A stretch of DNA of 64,000 nt, taken from positions 6,841,855 through 6,905,854 of the forward strand of contig JAEMBT020000006.1 in assembly GCA_018873245.2 (NCBI GenBank), in the 5' to 3' direction. This DNA is from Archegozetes longisetosus (Eukaryota; Arthropoda; Arachnida; Sarcoptiformes; Trhypochthoniidae). Under the pieces are notes generated by a model. The model saw only the letters and a program-made list of their open reading frames with translations. It did no database searches and was not told the origin of the DNA. Position numbers and translations under genes: made by a program. This document shows positions 28,271 through 43,000 of this stretch, in pieces. Every line of letters starts with the position of its first letter. The stretch's first letter is position 1.

Positions 28271-30246
28271 ATGATTGACACGAACAATCAGAATAAGAAG
28301 GAAAAAATAGTTACAATTGAAAATTACTTTGAAGATTATATTGTTTGTAATGAAAATGATACTTTACGCGAAGCTATTGATACTCGCGAACCATTTCACA
28401 TGAACGGTAACAGTGAATGGCCTGAGGAATCAATGATTTCATTCACACTTCAAATGATTTTACCATTTTTCATTTGCGGACTCGGTAACTTAGCTGCTGG
28501 TCAACTGTTAAACTATTGTCAAACTCTTCAAGTATTCCGTGAAATAACAGAATTGTTTATTTTGGTTCCATCACTAATGGGTTTGAAGGGAAACTTAGAA
28601 ATGACAATGGCTTCTAGATTATCAACTGCTGTGAGTTACTCTGATTCGCCAACTAGATCTGAAACTGAGATAACTAAGTTTGACGTTAGCATTGATGACG
28701 CGTTTCTTCCTTCATTAGGCTAATTGTGGCACTACTCAACAAACTGGTCAACTGCGTCTCATAGTAAAAGGAAATTTAGCTCTAATTCAATGCCAAGCCA
28801 CAATCGTCGGCTTTTTAGCCTCATTGGTAGCAATTATTGTAAATACAATCAAAGAAAAGCGAATTGAATTAGACAAAGTTTTAGTTCTTAGTTTTGGTAG
28901 TGTTTTAACTGCTAATATCGCAAGTGTTCTCTTGGGTGAGTTTCTGCGAAAACCTAATTAAAAGTGTTTTACGTGAATAAATTTACAATGACTACAACCT
29001 AACCTAACCTTTTTTCACTTCAGTAGTGACTCGCATAAACTTTGAGGTTTCCTTATTTAATTCATTACATTTAATTACCATATTTCAGGTACAGCTATGA
29101 TATTTCTCATAATTTGCTGTCAAAGATATGCCATAAATCCTGACAACATTGCCACTCCTATTGCATCATCGTTGGGTGATATCACAACAGTTTCGCTGCT
29201 GTCCTATTCGTGTGTGATCATTTATAATTGGACTGCAAGTATCAATATATGGATTGTAATTGGGTGTGTTGTAGTCATAGTATTGATAGTTCCATTTACT
29301 ATCAGACATGCATTCAATAACAAACATACAAAAGACATTGTCTATAGTGGTTGGATTCCTATTATTGGAGCGATGATTGTCAGTTCATTTGGAGGAATGA
29401 TTTTAGATCATGCTATATACAAGTTCGAGAAAACAGCACTTTTGCAACCAGTTATCAATGGTAATGCTTTTCTTAAACATACAAATACTCTTTCGTTTAT
29501 TCCTGAAACAAGCTTTAATAAGCATATTTAATGTTCTTTCTTTGAACATTTTGTCTTTCTATGGGATCTGGATCATTACCAGTAATTGTTCGCCATCACG
29601 CTATCACATGATTCAGTTTTGATTTATTACTATAATTAATGTCTGGTTTTAAAATGATAAATAAGCTAATAAAGATACATATCTAAATAATTATTTTCAT
29701 AGGAGTTGGCGGAAATTTAGCTGCAATACAGTCAAGCCGTATATCTACTTATCTTCATCAGCGCTCTAAAATGGGGACCCTCCCTCACAATGAAAATCTT
29801 TATGAAAGTCCGCACACTTCTCTTTTCGGCCCAAGTTTGCATTCAAAAGTTTGCAGAATTCTTCTTCTTATGTCGATACCGGCACATTCACTGTATTATT
29901 TAATTATAGTCAGACTGCAAGCAGAAACTATTGATAGTTTTCTATCTGTATATTTGTTGGCAGCTATTCTTCAAGTGAGTCGTCACCGACTCAGACCTTA
30001 TGAAAGAAAGATATCGAGCCATTAGGAATATCGAGATTGCTTATTGAAACTTTCTTCTTTCCTAAGGTATTCATCCTGCTATTGTTGGCTCGACTTATAG
30101 TTTATTGGTTATGGAGTCATAGCACAGATCCTGATAATTGGGCCATTCCTGTAGTTTCAGCCTTTGGAGATCTTTTAGGAACTGGATTGTTGGCATGTGT
30201 ACTCCATGCAACTCAATATTTTTCTCAAGTCAATAGAACAAGATAA
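28271..30246 (+). CDS. SLC41-family (MgtE-like) Mg2+ transporter
   Basis: Membrane protein of the SLC41A1-3 family, which moves Mg2+ across plasma or mitochondrial membranes. Five exons: 28271-28630, 28719-28935, 29089-29460, 29703-29974, 30067-30246. Phases fit throughout and give 466 aa, against about 510 in vertebrates. After a hydrophilic head of some 60 residues, the first MgtE-like module has ELFILVPSLMGLKGNLEMTM and ASRLSTAANCG, then GNLALIQCQATIVG. NPDNIATPIASSLGD carries the conserved acidic pore-type motif. The second module repeats the pattern (GVGGNLAAIQSSRISTYLH), and DPDNWAIPVVSAFGDLLGTG is its second copy. The two-fold internal repeat is diagnostic. Start chosen at the ATG giving MIDTNNQNKKEK. 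The subtype within SLC41A1-3 is not resolved. Confidence 0.93.
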
Positions 30247-31393
30247 CTTTTGTAAGATAATATCTTGTTAATCTCAAAGCAATTATGAGCAACAACTTAA
30301 GGTTTATTTAAGTAACAGACAAATAAGAACTATCAGGAAACGACAGATAACTGATCTGATAATAGCTGTTAAATATGATGTTTTATATAATCTATTTACC
30401 ATTAACTTGATTTTACTCTAAATTAATTTTTAGCTGTTTAAACATTAAACTTTTTGTAATATTCATTAATTTAAACTGATTAACATTAAAAATGTCAACT
30501 TATTTTCTTACTATACACTCATATGATTAAGGGTTTTCATAACTAATTAATCTGGATAACCATTCTTTCTGTAATTCCAATTAATCTTGAGCATTTTTCA
30601 AATTCTTGATTGAAAGACTTAATTGAATGAACGCATCGAATTGACAGCCAAATGGGTTTTAGTTCGGCTCAATTATTCAAGAACATGTGTTGAGTGGCTA
30701 CGCCACTCTAACTTAACTCATTTCTAGGGTAAGTTTGCTTAGGTATGGGTTAATAACAGCATCAGAAGCAATAGTTGAGCCGACATTCCAAGCTAAAGCT
30801 GTCAAATAACTTGTTGATATATTGTTTTTCGAAGTTCATTTACTAGATTTCGAAGCACCAATCTATTAGAACCGAACAATTTATAACTCAACTTCTGTTT
30901 AATTCTTTTCATAAATAATTTTCTGACTACCAATTGGTTCGACTTTTGAATACTTTCGCAAACCAGTTTCCAAATAAGTCCAAAATTACAGTTCAAACGA
31001 AATATCTAAATAATTCTCTCAATGAAACATCATTGCAGTTTGTATAAAATTCATGGCATTCTTTATCGCTCATAAATTCATTACCACTCAGTTAGTATCA
31101 ATTTGATTCGCATTGCTTACATTCACTAAACTTGGTGCTCAATTAAAGGAGGGAGTTATTTTTGATTAGTTTTATATGAAAGTTCATGTTCTCACGCAAA
31201 ATTATCAGATGGATTGGGAAATCTATTTAGCACAGAATCGATTATAGATCATAATACTATTCAACTATAAACACACTGAAGAAATAATTCAATAAATTTA
31301 TTTAGATCTTATTCATTACAAAAGCTCAAGAAATTAAATTAGGATTATATGGAATCTTGTTCATAACTGCGATCTATTAAGAACTTAATGAAT
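30247..31393. other. Convergent intergenic region, SLC41 to COPE
   Basis: 1.1 kb holding the 3' ends of two convergent genes. A perfect 7-bp hairpin (GAGTGGC-TAC-GCCACTC) lies at 30692-30708, and the COPE poly(A) signal at 31297-31302. Nothing else seen. Confidence 0.6.
31297..31302 (-). terminator. AATAAA polyadenylation signal of COPE
   Basis: TTTATT on the plus strand, 92 bp beyond the COPE stop. Confidence 0.5.
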
Positions 31394-32481
31394 TTATATC
31401 CTATACTGTTGTGTCAAATTTTCGAGTTCACGCTCTTTTGCTAAATAATCTTTGATGAACGGATGATTAATATTAGAATCTTTAAGTTGACTGATGTAAC
31501 GATTAGTAACTTCAGGAGGTTTACCCGAATACTGAGTTGTTACAATAGAATTGATTAAAGTTTCCGCATTATTACTATCCTTATCAATAGCTTCTTGTAA
31601 TAGAGCCTCTGCCTCCTCATACTTGCTCTGACCTATCAGTGCCACTGCTTGACCGTTCAGTATAAGTGGTGTCGACCCATATTTATCAGACAATTCTTGG
31701 AATATATAATAAGCATCCTGTAGTTTCTCTCCACCAACTGCTAGATTGATCCAGGCCTGAGCTAATTGAGTCAGTGTCGAGTCTTCGTCTTTCTCTTGCA
31801 TTCGTTTCAACTCTTTACGCGCCAAATCGATTCGATCCAACTTTAGATAGATTTGTAACACCATTGCAGAGCTAAATTTTAATTTGAGATTGTAATTAAG
31901 TTTATGTTATATTTTAACAGACGTGTTAGTCGCATACCACTCAAGATTGTCAGAACTGTGCAAAACACGTAAAGCTGATTCATAATTCTGTTCGTGGTAA
32001 TAAATAATGGAAGCGACCAATAACTGAATCCAGTCGTTTGGATCTAATGTCTGGATCTTTGACTCCAATTCTCTCAAAATAACCGATCTAGAATCAAATT
32101 AATTGTTTAGTCAGACAACTGGAAATTAAACTGTATCTAATATAAAATACTTTTTGGTCGCATCTCCCGAAAAATAATTAGCCAACGATTTGATGGCTTG
32201 TAATTGTGAAGGCATCGAGCTATTGATTTCATCAGAAACGACGCCATACTTTCGTTGAGCGATATATGCTCTATACATAAACAAGTCTTTCTCTAACTTT
32301 TGCTCACTCGAAACAGCCTTTTAGTCGATCAAATGAAATATAAGACAATTAAATAAAAGCAATAATCAATTATTGAATGTATGAATACTTTGCATTTTAG
32401 CGCTTCGTTAATGCATTGCTGATTGTTTCCCAAATAGAAAGCATTCCTCATCTCAAACAACAGATCTGGTGATGAACTCAT
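31394..32481 (-). CDS. COPE: Coatomer subunit epsilon (COPI)
   Basis: Epsilon subunit of the COPI coat, which binds alpha-COP and coats Golgi-to-ER vesicles. Minus-strand exons: 32481-32389, 32317-32151, 32087-31938, 31871-31394. Phases agree and give 295 aa (human 308). The N-terminus has [19 protein letters not shown], a near match to the family. Exons 3 and 4 join as [16 protein letters not shown]; the GT at 31937 is chosen because it rebuilds the family Cys. The C-terminal half keeps [35 protein letters not shown] and [16 protein letters not shown], all typical of the TPR-like helical solenoid. It lies head to head with SREBP, start codons 503 bp apart. Confidence 0.96.
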
Positions 32482-32984
32482 CTTTTATTAGCTATTGATT
32501 TCAATTTGAATTATTAAATCCAAAATTGTTTAAATGGACAACAAATAAATACAAATATCAATAAAATAGATTTAATATTGATATGAAAAGTGACAACAAA
32601 TCATTTATTAGTAGTCATGACAACGGGCGATTTATGCGATCGACACGTCACGCGAGTGAATCAAATAGTGATGAAAACATGTTGTCTTTGGTGACCAATC
32701 AAAATACTCGAATAAGTATCTCCTGATTTAATCCCCGCCTCGGATGTTATCGCATGACATAATTGTATTATTTTGTTTTCGCAGTTCAATCTTATATTCA
32801 ATGACAAAGTTTTCGAGTTCGTTTTAAACAATTACGAACAGTTATGAACAATTAATAAGTATTTCTTAAGATGATTTGATTTTTCTCAGCATTTACCGTA
32901 AGTTTAATTAAAATTGAAATTAGTTTTTATTGAATTTATTGGTAATTTTGATGATTTGGTTGTAAAGAAGAACAATTGTGAGAA
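32482..32984. promoter_or_regulatory. Shared COPE/SREBP divergent promoter region
   Basis: 503 bp separate the two start codons, so both promoters must lie here or within 5' introns. It contains TGACGTGTCG (32650-32641, sense for COPE) and a CCAAT box (32695-32699). Region as promoter is inferred from gene orientation. Confidence 0.6.
32641..32650 (-). promoter_or_regulatory. TGACGTGTCG, CREB3/CrebA- or UPRE-like site upstream of COPE
   Basis: Identical on the minus strand to the 10-mer at 6014-6023 upstream of STX5. It sits 160 bp upstream of the COPE ATG. Confidence 0.4.
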
Positions 32985-35900
32985 ATGGACACAAGTTTGC
33001 ACAACATGTCATTCGATGCCTCCAACATTATCTCCCCACTATTTGAAGACGGATTTGTTAGCCATCACGAGACAACTGATGATGAATTCGATGACATATT
33101 GCAACAAATCGGTTGCACTGATCTCTTCAGTAATTTGGATATTCTTAACTCGAATCCAATCAGTTGTCTATCGAATGATTTGCTGATTAACACCAGTTCA
33201 TCGAAACTGATCAATGATAACATGTTATTCGATAATTCGTTTGATATCTTGAATGATGCTTCATTCAATGATGCCTCTTCTACACCTTCATCTCCGGTTA
33301 CCGTTAATCCGATAACAAGTCCGATAAACAGACAGCCGTCTCTTTCAGAGACCATGATTGTCGACACAATGATTTCAGAAAATATTGCACCAGTAAAGCA
33401 AACACTAAATGGTTCACCAATTCAAAACCAAAAAGTGCAATTAGTTCGGCCAACGATTATTCAACAACAGCAGCAACCAGCACAGATGGAGAGTCAGCTG
33501 CAGGTACAAGCTTCGATTCCGGTCAATTTGACTGATTTGTTGTCTATTATCAAAGAGCAACAGCAACAAAAGCAGCAATTGATAATGCAACAGAAAGTGC
33601 AGCAAATGCTAATTCAACAGCTGAAGACTACGCAACAATTAAACAAGCCTTTAGTATCTGTTCCAACTACCAATACTAACTTCAAAGCCACTCAATCAGT
33701 TGTCCCTCCCGTCACAGTAGCCATGAATCCAACGACTACTCTATTAACAACTACTCCTTTGATTCTCCATCCACAGCAGCAGCAGCAGCAGCAGCAGAAG
33801 GAAGTGGTCGATAAAATTCCGATCCAAAGATTGTCGCAGAACTGTTCAACTGTTTCAACAACAGTCAAAAGAGAAACACAGTCTCCGACCACTACGACAG
33901 TTGACGTTAAGCTCAATATCAAGAATAATAATATAAATGGAGCAGTTCCTGAGAAGCGTTCTGCTCATAACGCTATTGAGCGTCGCTACAGGTCTTCAAT
34001 TAATGATAAGATAACAGAATTGAAGAACATCATTGTGGGTCCTGATGCAAAACTGAACAAATCAGCTGTTCTGCGAAAAGTTATCGACTATATTCATTAT
34101 CTTCAAAATGCAAATGCAAAGCTTAAACAAGAGAACATTCAGTTGAAGCTGTTGTCGGCCACCAATAGCTCTTTGAATTCTCCTAAGTCCCAAGTGTTGG
34201 TACAATCTCAAGCCAACTCTCCGGAGTTCACTCCACCCAACTCTGACTGCTCGTCATCGGCTTCATCTCCAGATCAAAGTGGTCTGAATTCTTCAGAACC
34301 AGGCTCACCTGTGTTCTATGCCACCGATAGCTCACGAATGCTTTTATGTATATTTGTTTTGGGAATATTAGCGTTTAATCCATTGGGAATTCTTATGAGT
34401 CAAGCAGATCCAGCATCTTTCAACTACAATGACGGACACGGCGCAGGAAGAACTATTCTTAATTCCTTTAACGTAGAAGACAACAAGACGTGGAGAAATT
34501 TCTTCAACAGCAGTTATATCACTTCGTTCATATGGCTTTTAAATTTGTTTATCTGCTATGTTGTACTTAGAAAAGCTCTTAAGAATCACAATTATTGTAA
34601 TAGTTCTCAAATTCAGAAAAAATATTGCACTTATATAATACAAGCCAACGCTGACTTGAAGGCTGGAAAGATAAAATCAGCTAAAACCAATTACATTTTA
34701 GCAATTTATAAGATCACTGGAAGTCGTTTGCCTGAATCTTTAGTTGGAAAGATTGTAGCCTTCTTGTGGCAAGTCGTCAGATATTGGCTCAATATGCTTT
34801 ACATCGGAATCTGGATATCAACTCGGGATAATAAGCAATCGGATGAGACACTCTCCAAATTGGTTTGTTTTATTCACTGCAAATTGAATTCAATCGATTT
34901 GGTTGAAAATCAAGGAAAGCCATCACTAATGGGTTATATTCACGCTCTCTCTGCTCTCAACGAATCATTTCTGATACCTGTTAATTCTGGGCATCAATCG
35001 ATATCATACTTATTGGCGGCTCTAAGATTTAAGACACAATCGAATTTATTAGCAAGGTACTACTTGCATAAAGCGGCAAAATGCTCGAACGAAGAAACAC
35101 AGCCATTTTTATTGAAACCAATTGGAAAGCGTTTCTTCAATAAGCCTCACATCAAATGGAATTATACTTTTGATAAGGCTTCGATTTTCATTAAAACCAA
35201 CTATGTTATCAATGATGCATTGGTTTTCGTGTCGAACAAATATCGACGATATTTAATTAAGAAATGCATTCTAACACTTATGAACCCACGTAACGGCTCC
35301 AACAAAGATCCGTATCATTCTGATAAATCAAAACCAAAAACAGAATCGATTGCGATCGTTAACGTGATCGAAGAATTAATTTCTAATTCGAAATACTATA
35401 ACGACGAGATTTCCTATTGGTGGAGTCAAGTCATCAAGTTGGGCTTTTGTTGGCTTACCAACGATGAAGAGTCTGCCAGGGACATTAGATTAGAAGTCCC
35501 CGATTCACTGAAAAATGATTCTCTGGCCATTTCGTTGCTTCTCAGTTCAAAACTAAAAAAGCATATTATGACTAAAAAACCAAAAGATACCAAACTGATT
35601 CGAAACCTATTGGATAGAGCGGGTTACGAACTATGGCGTTCCATCGAAACCGAGCAGAACTCTGGAATTGGACAAATTCACGATGATTGTCACCAACAAG
35701 TGATTGAAGCATTCGAACTACTTTGTTGTAGTTGGATATTGTCAGCACGCGTTCGATTGTGGGAAAATAATGTCTCTCAAGCTGATTGGAACAGTTCGCG
35801 ACATATTTCTGGCTTTAGACGAGATCTTTCAACTTTACGCTATTTGGTTCAATCGATTCCCAGTGCCAAATCCAAGCTTTACTTCTATGAAGGCGCCTAT

Positions 35901-36182
35901 CGATTGATTTGTGGCTCGAATCCTTTGGAAAGTCAACAATTTTTCGAACGAACTTTAAGGAAAAGACGCTTGAATGTTGGTTCGAATATTATCTGTAACA
36001 CCAATGAAGAAAGTAATATTCCCTCGTTGAGCGATCAGTACGACTTCGCTAATGCATTACTACTAAGCGCTAAATATCTTCCTCCGCATTGTTTTTCATG
36101 TCCTGCAGAACGTGAGGGATATATTAGAGAAGCAAATAGTATTGTTGATCGCTACCACAAACGAGACAATGTTGTGCTCTAA
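32985..36182 (+). CDS. SREBF: Sterol regulatory element-binding protein, intronless coding frame
   Basis: ER-membrane-bound bHLH-zipper transcription factor, released by S1P and S2P cleavage in the Golgi to switch on lipid synthesis genes. One uninterrupted frame of 1065 aa. The acidic N-terminal activation region has [14 protein letters not shown]. Gln-rich stretches cover about 155-270. The bHLH-zipper, about 326-395, has [15 protein letters not shown] with the SREBP-specific Tyr at 335. TM1 starts near 452 with SSRMLLCIF and contains the Asn-Pro needed by S2P (FNPLG). The lumenal loop (about 473-514) has RTIL at 489-492, matching the S1P consensus RxxL. TM2 is about 515-532. The long C-terminal part is the SCAP-binding regulatory domain. 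In arthropods, which do not make sterols, SREBP is known to follow phosphatidylethanolamine instead (shown in Drosophila). The gene is complete. Confidence 0.95.
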   Translation: MDTSLHNMSFDASNIISPLFEDGFVSHHETTDDEFDDILQQIGCTDLFSNLDILNSNPISCLSNDLLINTSSSKLINDNMLFDNSFDILNDASFNDASSTPSSPVTVNPITSPINRQPSLSETMIVDTMISENIAPVKQTLNGSPIQNQKVQLVRPTIIQQQQQPAQMESQLQVQASIPVNLTDLLSIIKEQQQQKQQLIMQQKVQQMLIQQLKTTQQLNKPLVSVPTTNTNFKATQSVVPPVTVAMNPTTTLLTTTPLILHPQQQQQQQQKEVVDKIPIQRLSQNCSTVSTTVKRETQSPTTTTVDVKLNIKNNNINGAVPEKRSAHNAIERRYRSSINDKITELKNIIVGPDAKLNKSAVLRKVIDYIHYLQNANAKLKQENIQLKLLSATNSSLNSPKSQVLVQSQANSPEFTPPNSDCSSSASSPDQSGLNSSEPGSPVFYATDSSRMLLCIFVLGILAFNPLGILMSQADPASFNYNDGHGAGRTILNSFNVEDNKTWRNFFNSSYITSFIWLLNLFICYVVLRKALKNHNYCNSSQIQKKYCTYIIQANADLKAGKIKSAKTNYILAIYKITGSRLPESLVGKIVAFLWQVVRYWLNMLYIGIWISTRDNKQSDETLSKLVCFIHCKLNSIDLVENQGKPSLMGYIHALSALNESFLIPVNSGHQSISYLLAALRFKTQSNLLARYYLHKAAKCSNEETQPFLLKPIGKRFFNKPHIKWNYTFDKASIFIKTNYVINDALVFVSNKYRRYLIKKCILTLMNPRNGSNKDPYHSDKSKPKTESIAIVNVIEELISNSKYYNDEISYWWSQVIKLGFCWLTNDEESARDIRLEVPDSLKNDSLAISLLLSSKLKKHIMTKKPKDTKLIRNLLDRAGYELWRSIETEQNSGIGQIHDDCHQQVIEAFELLCCSWILSARVRLWENNVSQADWNSSRHISGFRRDLSTLRYLVQSIPSAKSKLYFYEGAYRLICGSNPLESQQFFERTLRKRRLNVGSNIICNTNEESNIPSLSDQYDFANALLLSAKYLPPHCFSCPAEREGYIREANSIVDRYHKRDNVVL
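33774..33797 (+). repeat. (CAG)8 polyglutamine-coding tract in SREBP
   Basis: Eight pure CAG codons encoding a Q8 run between the activation domain and the bHLH. A pure trinucleotide run in coding sequence is liable to vary in length. Confidence 0.9.
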
Positions 36183-37043
36183 ATACAATTCTCATCTATT
36201 ATTTGTATAATTTCATCATAAATTATTTCTACTGAGTCTTTAATATCTGCTCTCTTTGCTTGCTTTGACTGAAATCTTTTTCGATATATTTAGAAAATCC
36301 AATCTAATGCTAAGAAGTAGTTTCATAAGTTTTACTCAATACGAATTACATGATTTAAAAATATAAATCAAGTATTCGTTTATGAAATCAGATGTCATTC
36401 AATTAATTTGATGAAACATTAGCATATAATACTTTTCCATTAATTTATAGCCTTTCCTGGAACATAAACTTAGTTTCTACAATGTTCAAACTTTATATTT
36501 AAAGGTATATAATATAAATTTTATATTAATCTTTCATTATTGACAAAACAACCATTGTGTAGATATTGAATAAATACTTATAAAAGTTGATTCGTGTCAT
36601 GTGCTTTTAATTCAATATATTAATCTATATAAAGCTTGTTAGATCATCTTGATTTTGAAGTCAATAAAATTCAATTTCTAAACGCAAACAATTTAATTCT
36701 ATGATTTCGAAATAGTATTTACACAATAATGTAATATTTAACTTAAGAATTCATAAGACTGGTTACTTATTCGTTTTGGTATAATTTAGTTTTTCTTGAT
36801 TATTATTGATTGACGAGTATCAGAACAATCTGATTAAATTCCTTGACAAATTTATGAAATTTCTAATCGAAAGCCACCGGAATATTCAGAAATTAAGCAA
36901 CTGTATTGAATATCCCTACTGCTGGCGCATTTCAATAGTTAAATTTGGATCAATTTGAAAATTTGCTAGCATTAGTTATATTTAAGTAATCCTAAAACAT
37001 TAATTAATAAATAATCTTAACCTAAAACACGACTTATTGATTT
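36183..37043. other. Convergent intergenic region, SREBP to IDH3A
   Basis: About 860 bp of AT-rich DNA with the 3' ends of two convergent genes. Nothing else recognised. Confidence 0.6.
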
Positions 37044-38744
<1,701 letters not shown>

Positions 38745-39405
38745 TACATCGGTCGACATGCACTGTGACTGACTTTGAAAGCAGTCTTAGAGATACAAAC
38801 ATGTGATGCGCTCAATGGTTGCTATGAATTTTGAAACGCTTTTGGCAAAACTATTTCTAAATCTGTAGTGAGGAGGAAACGCAATTAACGTAATAGCACC
38901 CATATTCCAGACATAGAAGAAAGCTTCAAACATTACATAAAATGGCGTTTCGTTTCTCCCTTTAAAACGAGTGTTGTCTCACTTATGAGTTACACAAAAC
39001 ATTCATTACAAATATAGAACGCCATTATACGTCTCAACTTTTTACCACATTTTATTCATTTAATCACTCATTTATGTGACGACTGATTTAATATTATTCA
39101 TAGTTAAGTAATTAATAGTAAAATAGAAAATTGAAAAATAGTTGAAACCATTTGTGGCTTCGATTACATCAAAGTCAGCCATATTTACAAAGATTTCTAT
39201 TCAGTTAGTCTTAACTTAACTTTGGATCAGTGCTCATTTTAAACATTTATCTATAAAATATTTGGAATTCATTTTGCTTCGACTGCGTTCCATTTGAATT
39301 GAGTGAAAACTCAAATTTTAATATTTGAACAATTTATTTGAAAATATAAGAGAAAGTGAACAATAATTGCAATTATCTATTGAATCGGATCGTAAGAAAT
39401 CGAAA
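38745..39405. promoter_or_regulatory. Head-to-head region between IDH3A and the CHD1 relic
   Basis: Holds the IDH3A promoter and, from about 38873, a diverged duplicate of the CHD1 5' region (compare 44315-44852). The best conserved block, about 38935-38985, includes AAAATGGCG, like the known YY1/Pho core near metazoan start sites. Confidence 0.5.
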
Positions 39406-39746
39406 ATGAGTCAGGTTTGTCGACATAATATTTTTTCTTACATTTAATTTACTTAAGTTATTTTTCACTTGTATTATTGTCCAATATTGTTTTGTTTGAA
39501 TTAATGCTTAAATTGTATCATTTAATTGTTTATGCGAATTGATTTATAAATACAATCAAAGCTGTTTATAGTGAAAGATTGGTTACAATGAAAGGCGTTT
39601 ACTTTGCGATTGACTTGAAGGTTCGCATTAAATGTATTACATGGGTTTGGACGGACATGTTCTGACAGCATAGGAATATAAGACTTACGTCGTTGCACTC
39701 ATCTCCATACTACGAGTCAAACCGAGCCATAATTCATAGAATATTT

Positions 39747-40060
39747 GATCATCTCGAAAATTGCACTTTATTCGACTTGATAGCTCAAATTTTGTTCTTA
39801 TCTTTGCAAATTATCTAGGATTTATGAAACAGAACCAGATTTTGATATTTTAAAGCTTGGGTTTATCATCCGTATAAATTTTTCCAAGTTTTTCAATTTT
39901 GGGCACATCTTAAAATTTTGAGAAATGGCAAAAATTCATCCTAATTACTACCTAAGAATTGAAAGTGACCAAATAGACTCCCATTAACTTTATCCAGATT
40001 ACCACATTAATTCAAAATTGAGCATATTCAGTAGAATAAAGTCGAGTTTCAAGGATGATC
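39747..40060. repeat. Short inverted pair of the dispersed motif, in inserted DNA
   Basis: GATCATCTCGAAAATTGCAC at 39747 is related to the reverse complement of 40034-40060 (about 80% identity), with 250 bp between. A third copy is at 26238-26271. The pair sits in DNA that has no counterpart in intron 1 of the intact CHD1, so it may mark a non-autonomous element. Confidence 0.4.
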
Positions 40061-43000
40061 TTCCTTTGCGTGGATTATGGTCTCATTTGATTTATATTGT
40101 GAGGAGCAGTCCAACGATGTATGATTTATGTTTTTTGCCGTCGATACGTGCCTGCCAACTTTGCCCGAATGTCAATCAAATATTTAATGTTCATAATAAA
40201 ATCATTATTTTTATGTTTGTCTATCCACTACTCGGTAACTGAAGAACTATTTATCGCACGGTCTACAGTCGTATGATAGGAGTTAGAATGACCTCCATTA
40301 GCAGTTAATTAATGCTAAAAATCTGATTCATAGATAATTATGTTCTATGATAGTGGTGTGACAGAACCTGTGAATATTAACAGTTTCAGTTAGTTATCTA
40401 TTCCAAATTCAAAACTTGTGTTTTTTAAAGCTGCAAAAGTGACATTCATTTTAAAGGAACTATAAGCTAAACACAATTATAAAATTTAAACAGTTTAGTG
40501 CAAGTTTCTATTCATTTGGAATTTTAGAAAATACAAATTTTTTGTGAGGTTAAATTAGCGTTTTTTCAACTTTTCAAAGCACCACATGTAAAAAAGTTCA
40601 ATTGAAGGCAAAATATGAGAACTCAAACAAGACCAAGTAAAAAACTTTATCATCAAGAGATTAACTGAAAGTAAAAAAAACCTTACCTAAAGCCAGAGTA
40701 AAAGAAAACAAATGAAAACAGAAAGCGAGTTAAGCTAAGAGAGATTAAAGCCATGTAAAAAGTGCATAGAAGCAGATTCAGTTCTTTTAATAACTAGAAT
40801 CAGTTACTTGAAGTACATATGCCTTTTAGTAAAATTAATAAGTAGTTATAACAGAAAAGATTCCATTATGAACAAACTTAAACAAGGTTGAATCGAAATA
40901 AAGCTAAATTTTAAACTTTAAGGCTAAGCAGAACTCAAACAAATTCTAATTGAAATTTTCCATTTTTCTTGTTAGTCTAAATTGCTCGCTATAATTGAGT
41001 TAACACTATTGGTGTACATCAAAGTATTCTATAATATGTGGCTTTCACTACAAGCAGTTTTGACTCTACTAAAAGCTAAATTATTTTCATATATCTATCT
41101 TTTCATACAAATTGATTTAGTACTTCAATATTGTTAAGTAGGATTTGTGTTTTATTTGATTAAATAAGATTATAAAATATTGAAACTGATCTCATTTCTG
41201 CTTTTAATATAAGAAAATATTTTGAGCATTAACTTTGTTAAAATTACATTTTAAGAGAATGCTTTTATCAGTGACTAAAATAAAATCTTAATTAGTTTAA
41301 AACAATATAAAACAAAAATTATGAGTTCTACTGATCATTTTAATGAAAGATATTTCAAACAAAATAAGTTCTTCAAAATGTCAAAATAAAAAATAAAATT
41401 AATAAACAAATGACTTACTAAACTCTAATTCTTTGTTTAGATAAATGACAACATTGAAGACAAACAAAATAAAGAAGAAAAAGATATTGAAATTCATAAC
41501 AATGACTTTGGCGGAAATGGAATAAAATTTTTAAGCTGTAATAGGTAATGATAAAAATGAATGAGGCCAATCGAGTTCTGAGAACAATTTCGATGATTTC
41601 GATTCCAACTACGTTTTGATGAAGATGACAAGAGCTGTGACTCTAACGATGACATGACCGGTATGAACTTTGATATTATATTGATAATTATGTATATTGT
41701 CATTAGATGCGTTATTAAATGGAATCCCTATTCAAATTTTGAATAAGTAAATAAAAGAACTGAGAATTGAAAAGAACTTGACTTTGCCATCCAAATAGAA
41801 AACACGATTAGTCAGCTGATTAGATATTCAATACATTTGCAAATAAATAGATCGTTACAATAATCAAAAACTTTTATTATTTGACAAAAAGGAGTCTAAT
41901 TTAAGTATTTAATGGAGGTTATTTGAAAAAATATTCTTATAGTCAATAATTAATTGATTTTCGTATACCTCAAACAAATCGTTTATACCATTGGTGGCAG
42001 CCAACCTTTTTAGTCTAGAGGGTCATAAGTTACTTGAACTTAGTCAATCGGGTCAAAGACAAATTTGATAAAAAATATGTTTTTTGTCAAATGAAGTTCT
42101 TTCCGGTCTGGCATTAATTTATTCACAGAATTTAATAGTTGACTAATCTTGAAAAAAGGAAATATTCTTTCATAATTGTCGAGCATTTTTCGAAACATTA
42201 TTTAGAATGCAAGGAACTTAGTTGTATTGAATTTCCCTTGAAAGGTTGAATTTTTCTATTTCTGGTTCATAGTTACTTGAAGCTATATGAGATTTCTAAG
42301 AATTAATTGAACAAATTTAGTTTTTAAATGTCTCAATGAGTAAGATTTGAACTGCAAGCTGTTGATTACCATTGATTCAAACGATCAATCAATCATAAAC
42401 TAGATATTCTGGGGTAAAACATCTTAATGATCAAAATTCTATTAATTCACTAAGAAATGACATTGAATTACTGCTGCGCAGTGGCGTAGGAGACAGCAGC
42501 GTAATACGAAATGTGTAGCAAATTTATGGTTAGAATACTTGAATGCATAAACAACAACTGATGATCCATTGGATGATTAATTTTGAAGCTTAGTCATGAA
42601 TAGACATACCAATCAACTAGTGAACTATTAACTGGTTACGGCTCATTTTTCTTTTCAAATAAATGATTCCAGTAGTACTTCTATGTCTTCCGAATTCGAA
42701 AAATTTGAGAAACATGTCAGATCGTTAGATAATATTTGAATCTAACCAAGTAGTGAAATTTTCTTATAACAAATAGAATAAATGAGTAATTAATTAGATT
42801 TAAAGCATTGTATATTCCAAATTATAATGAACGTATAAGCTCAATATTTTTGATTTTAATACTGATTAAATGTCGAAATTTACTTAATATTTTGTTTTAA
42901 ATGATTAGTGTTCGAACTGCCACTAATATTAGTGATATTGTATATGAAATCTCAATGGATATGGATGTCGATAATTCATCGAAAATAGCGAAAAAAAATC

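Noticed and set aside
28997-29010. CCTAA repeats like the arthropod telomere unit (TTAGG)
   Set aside because: Fewer than three units within an intron of the SLC41 gene; chance or relic, not a telomere.
30692-30708. Perfect 7-bp hairpin GAGTGGC-TAC-GCCACTC
   Set aside because: No T run or gene boundary to make it a terminator or a small RNA; likely chance in a 64-kb window.
41494-41703. 69-codon minus-strand frame in the CHD1 relic
   Set aside because: Antisense shadow of the degenerate exon 2 copy.
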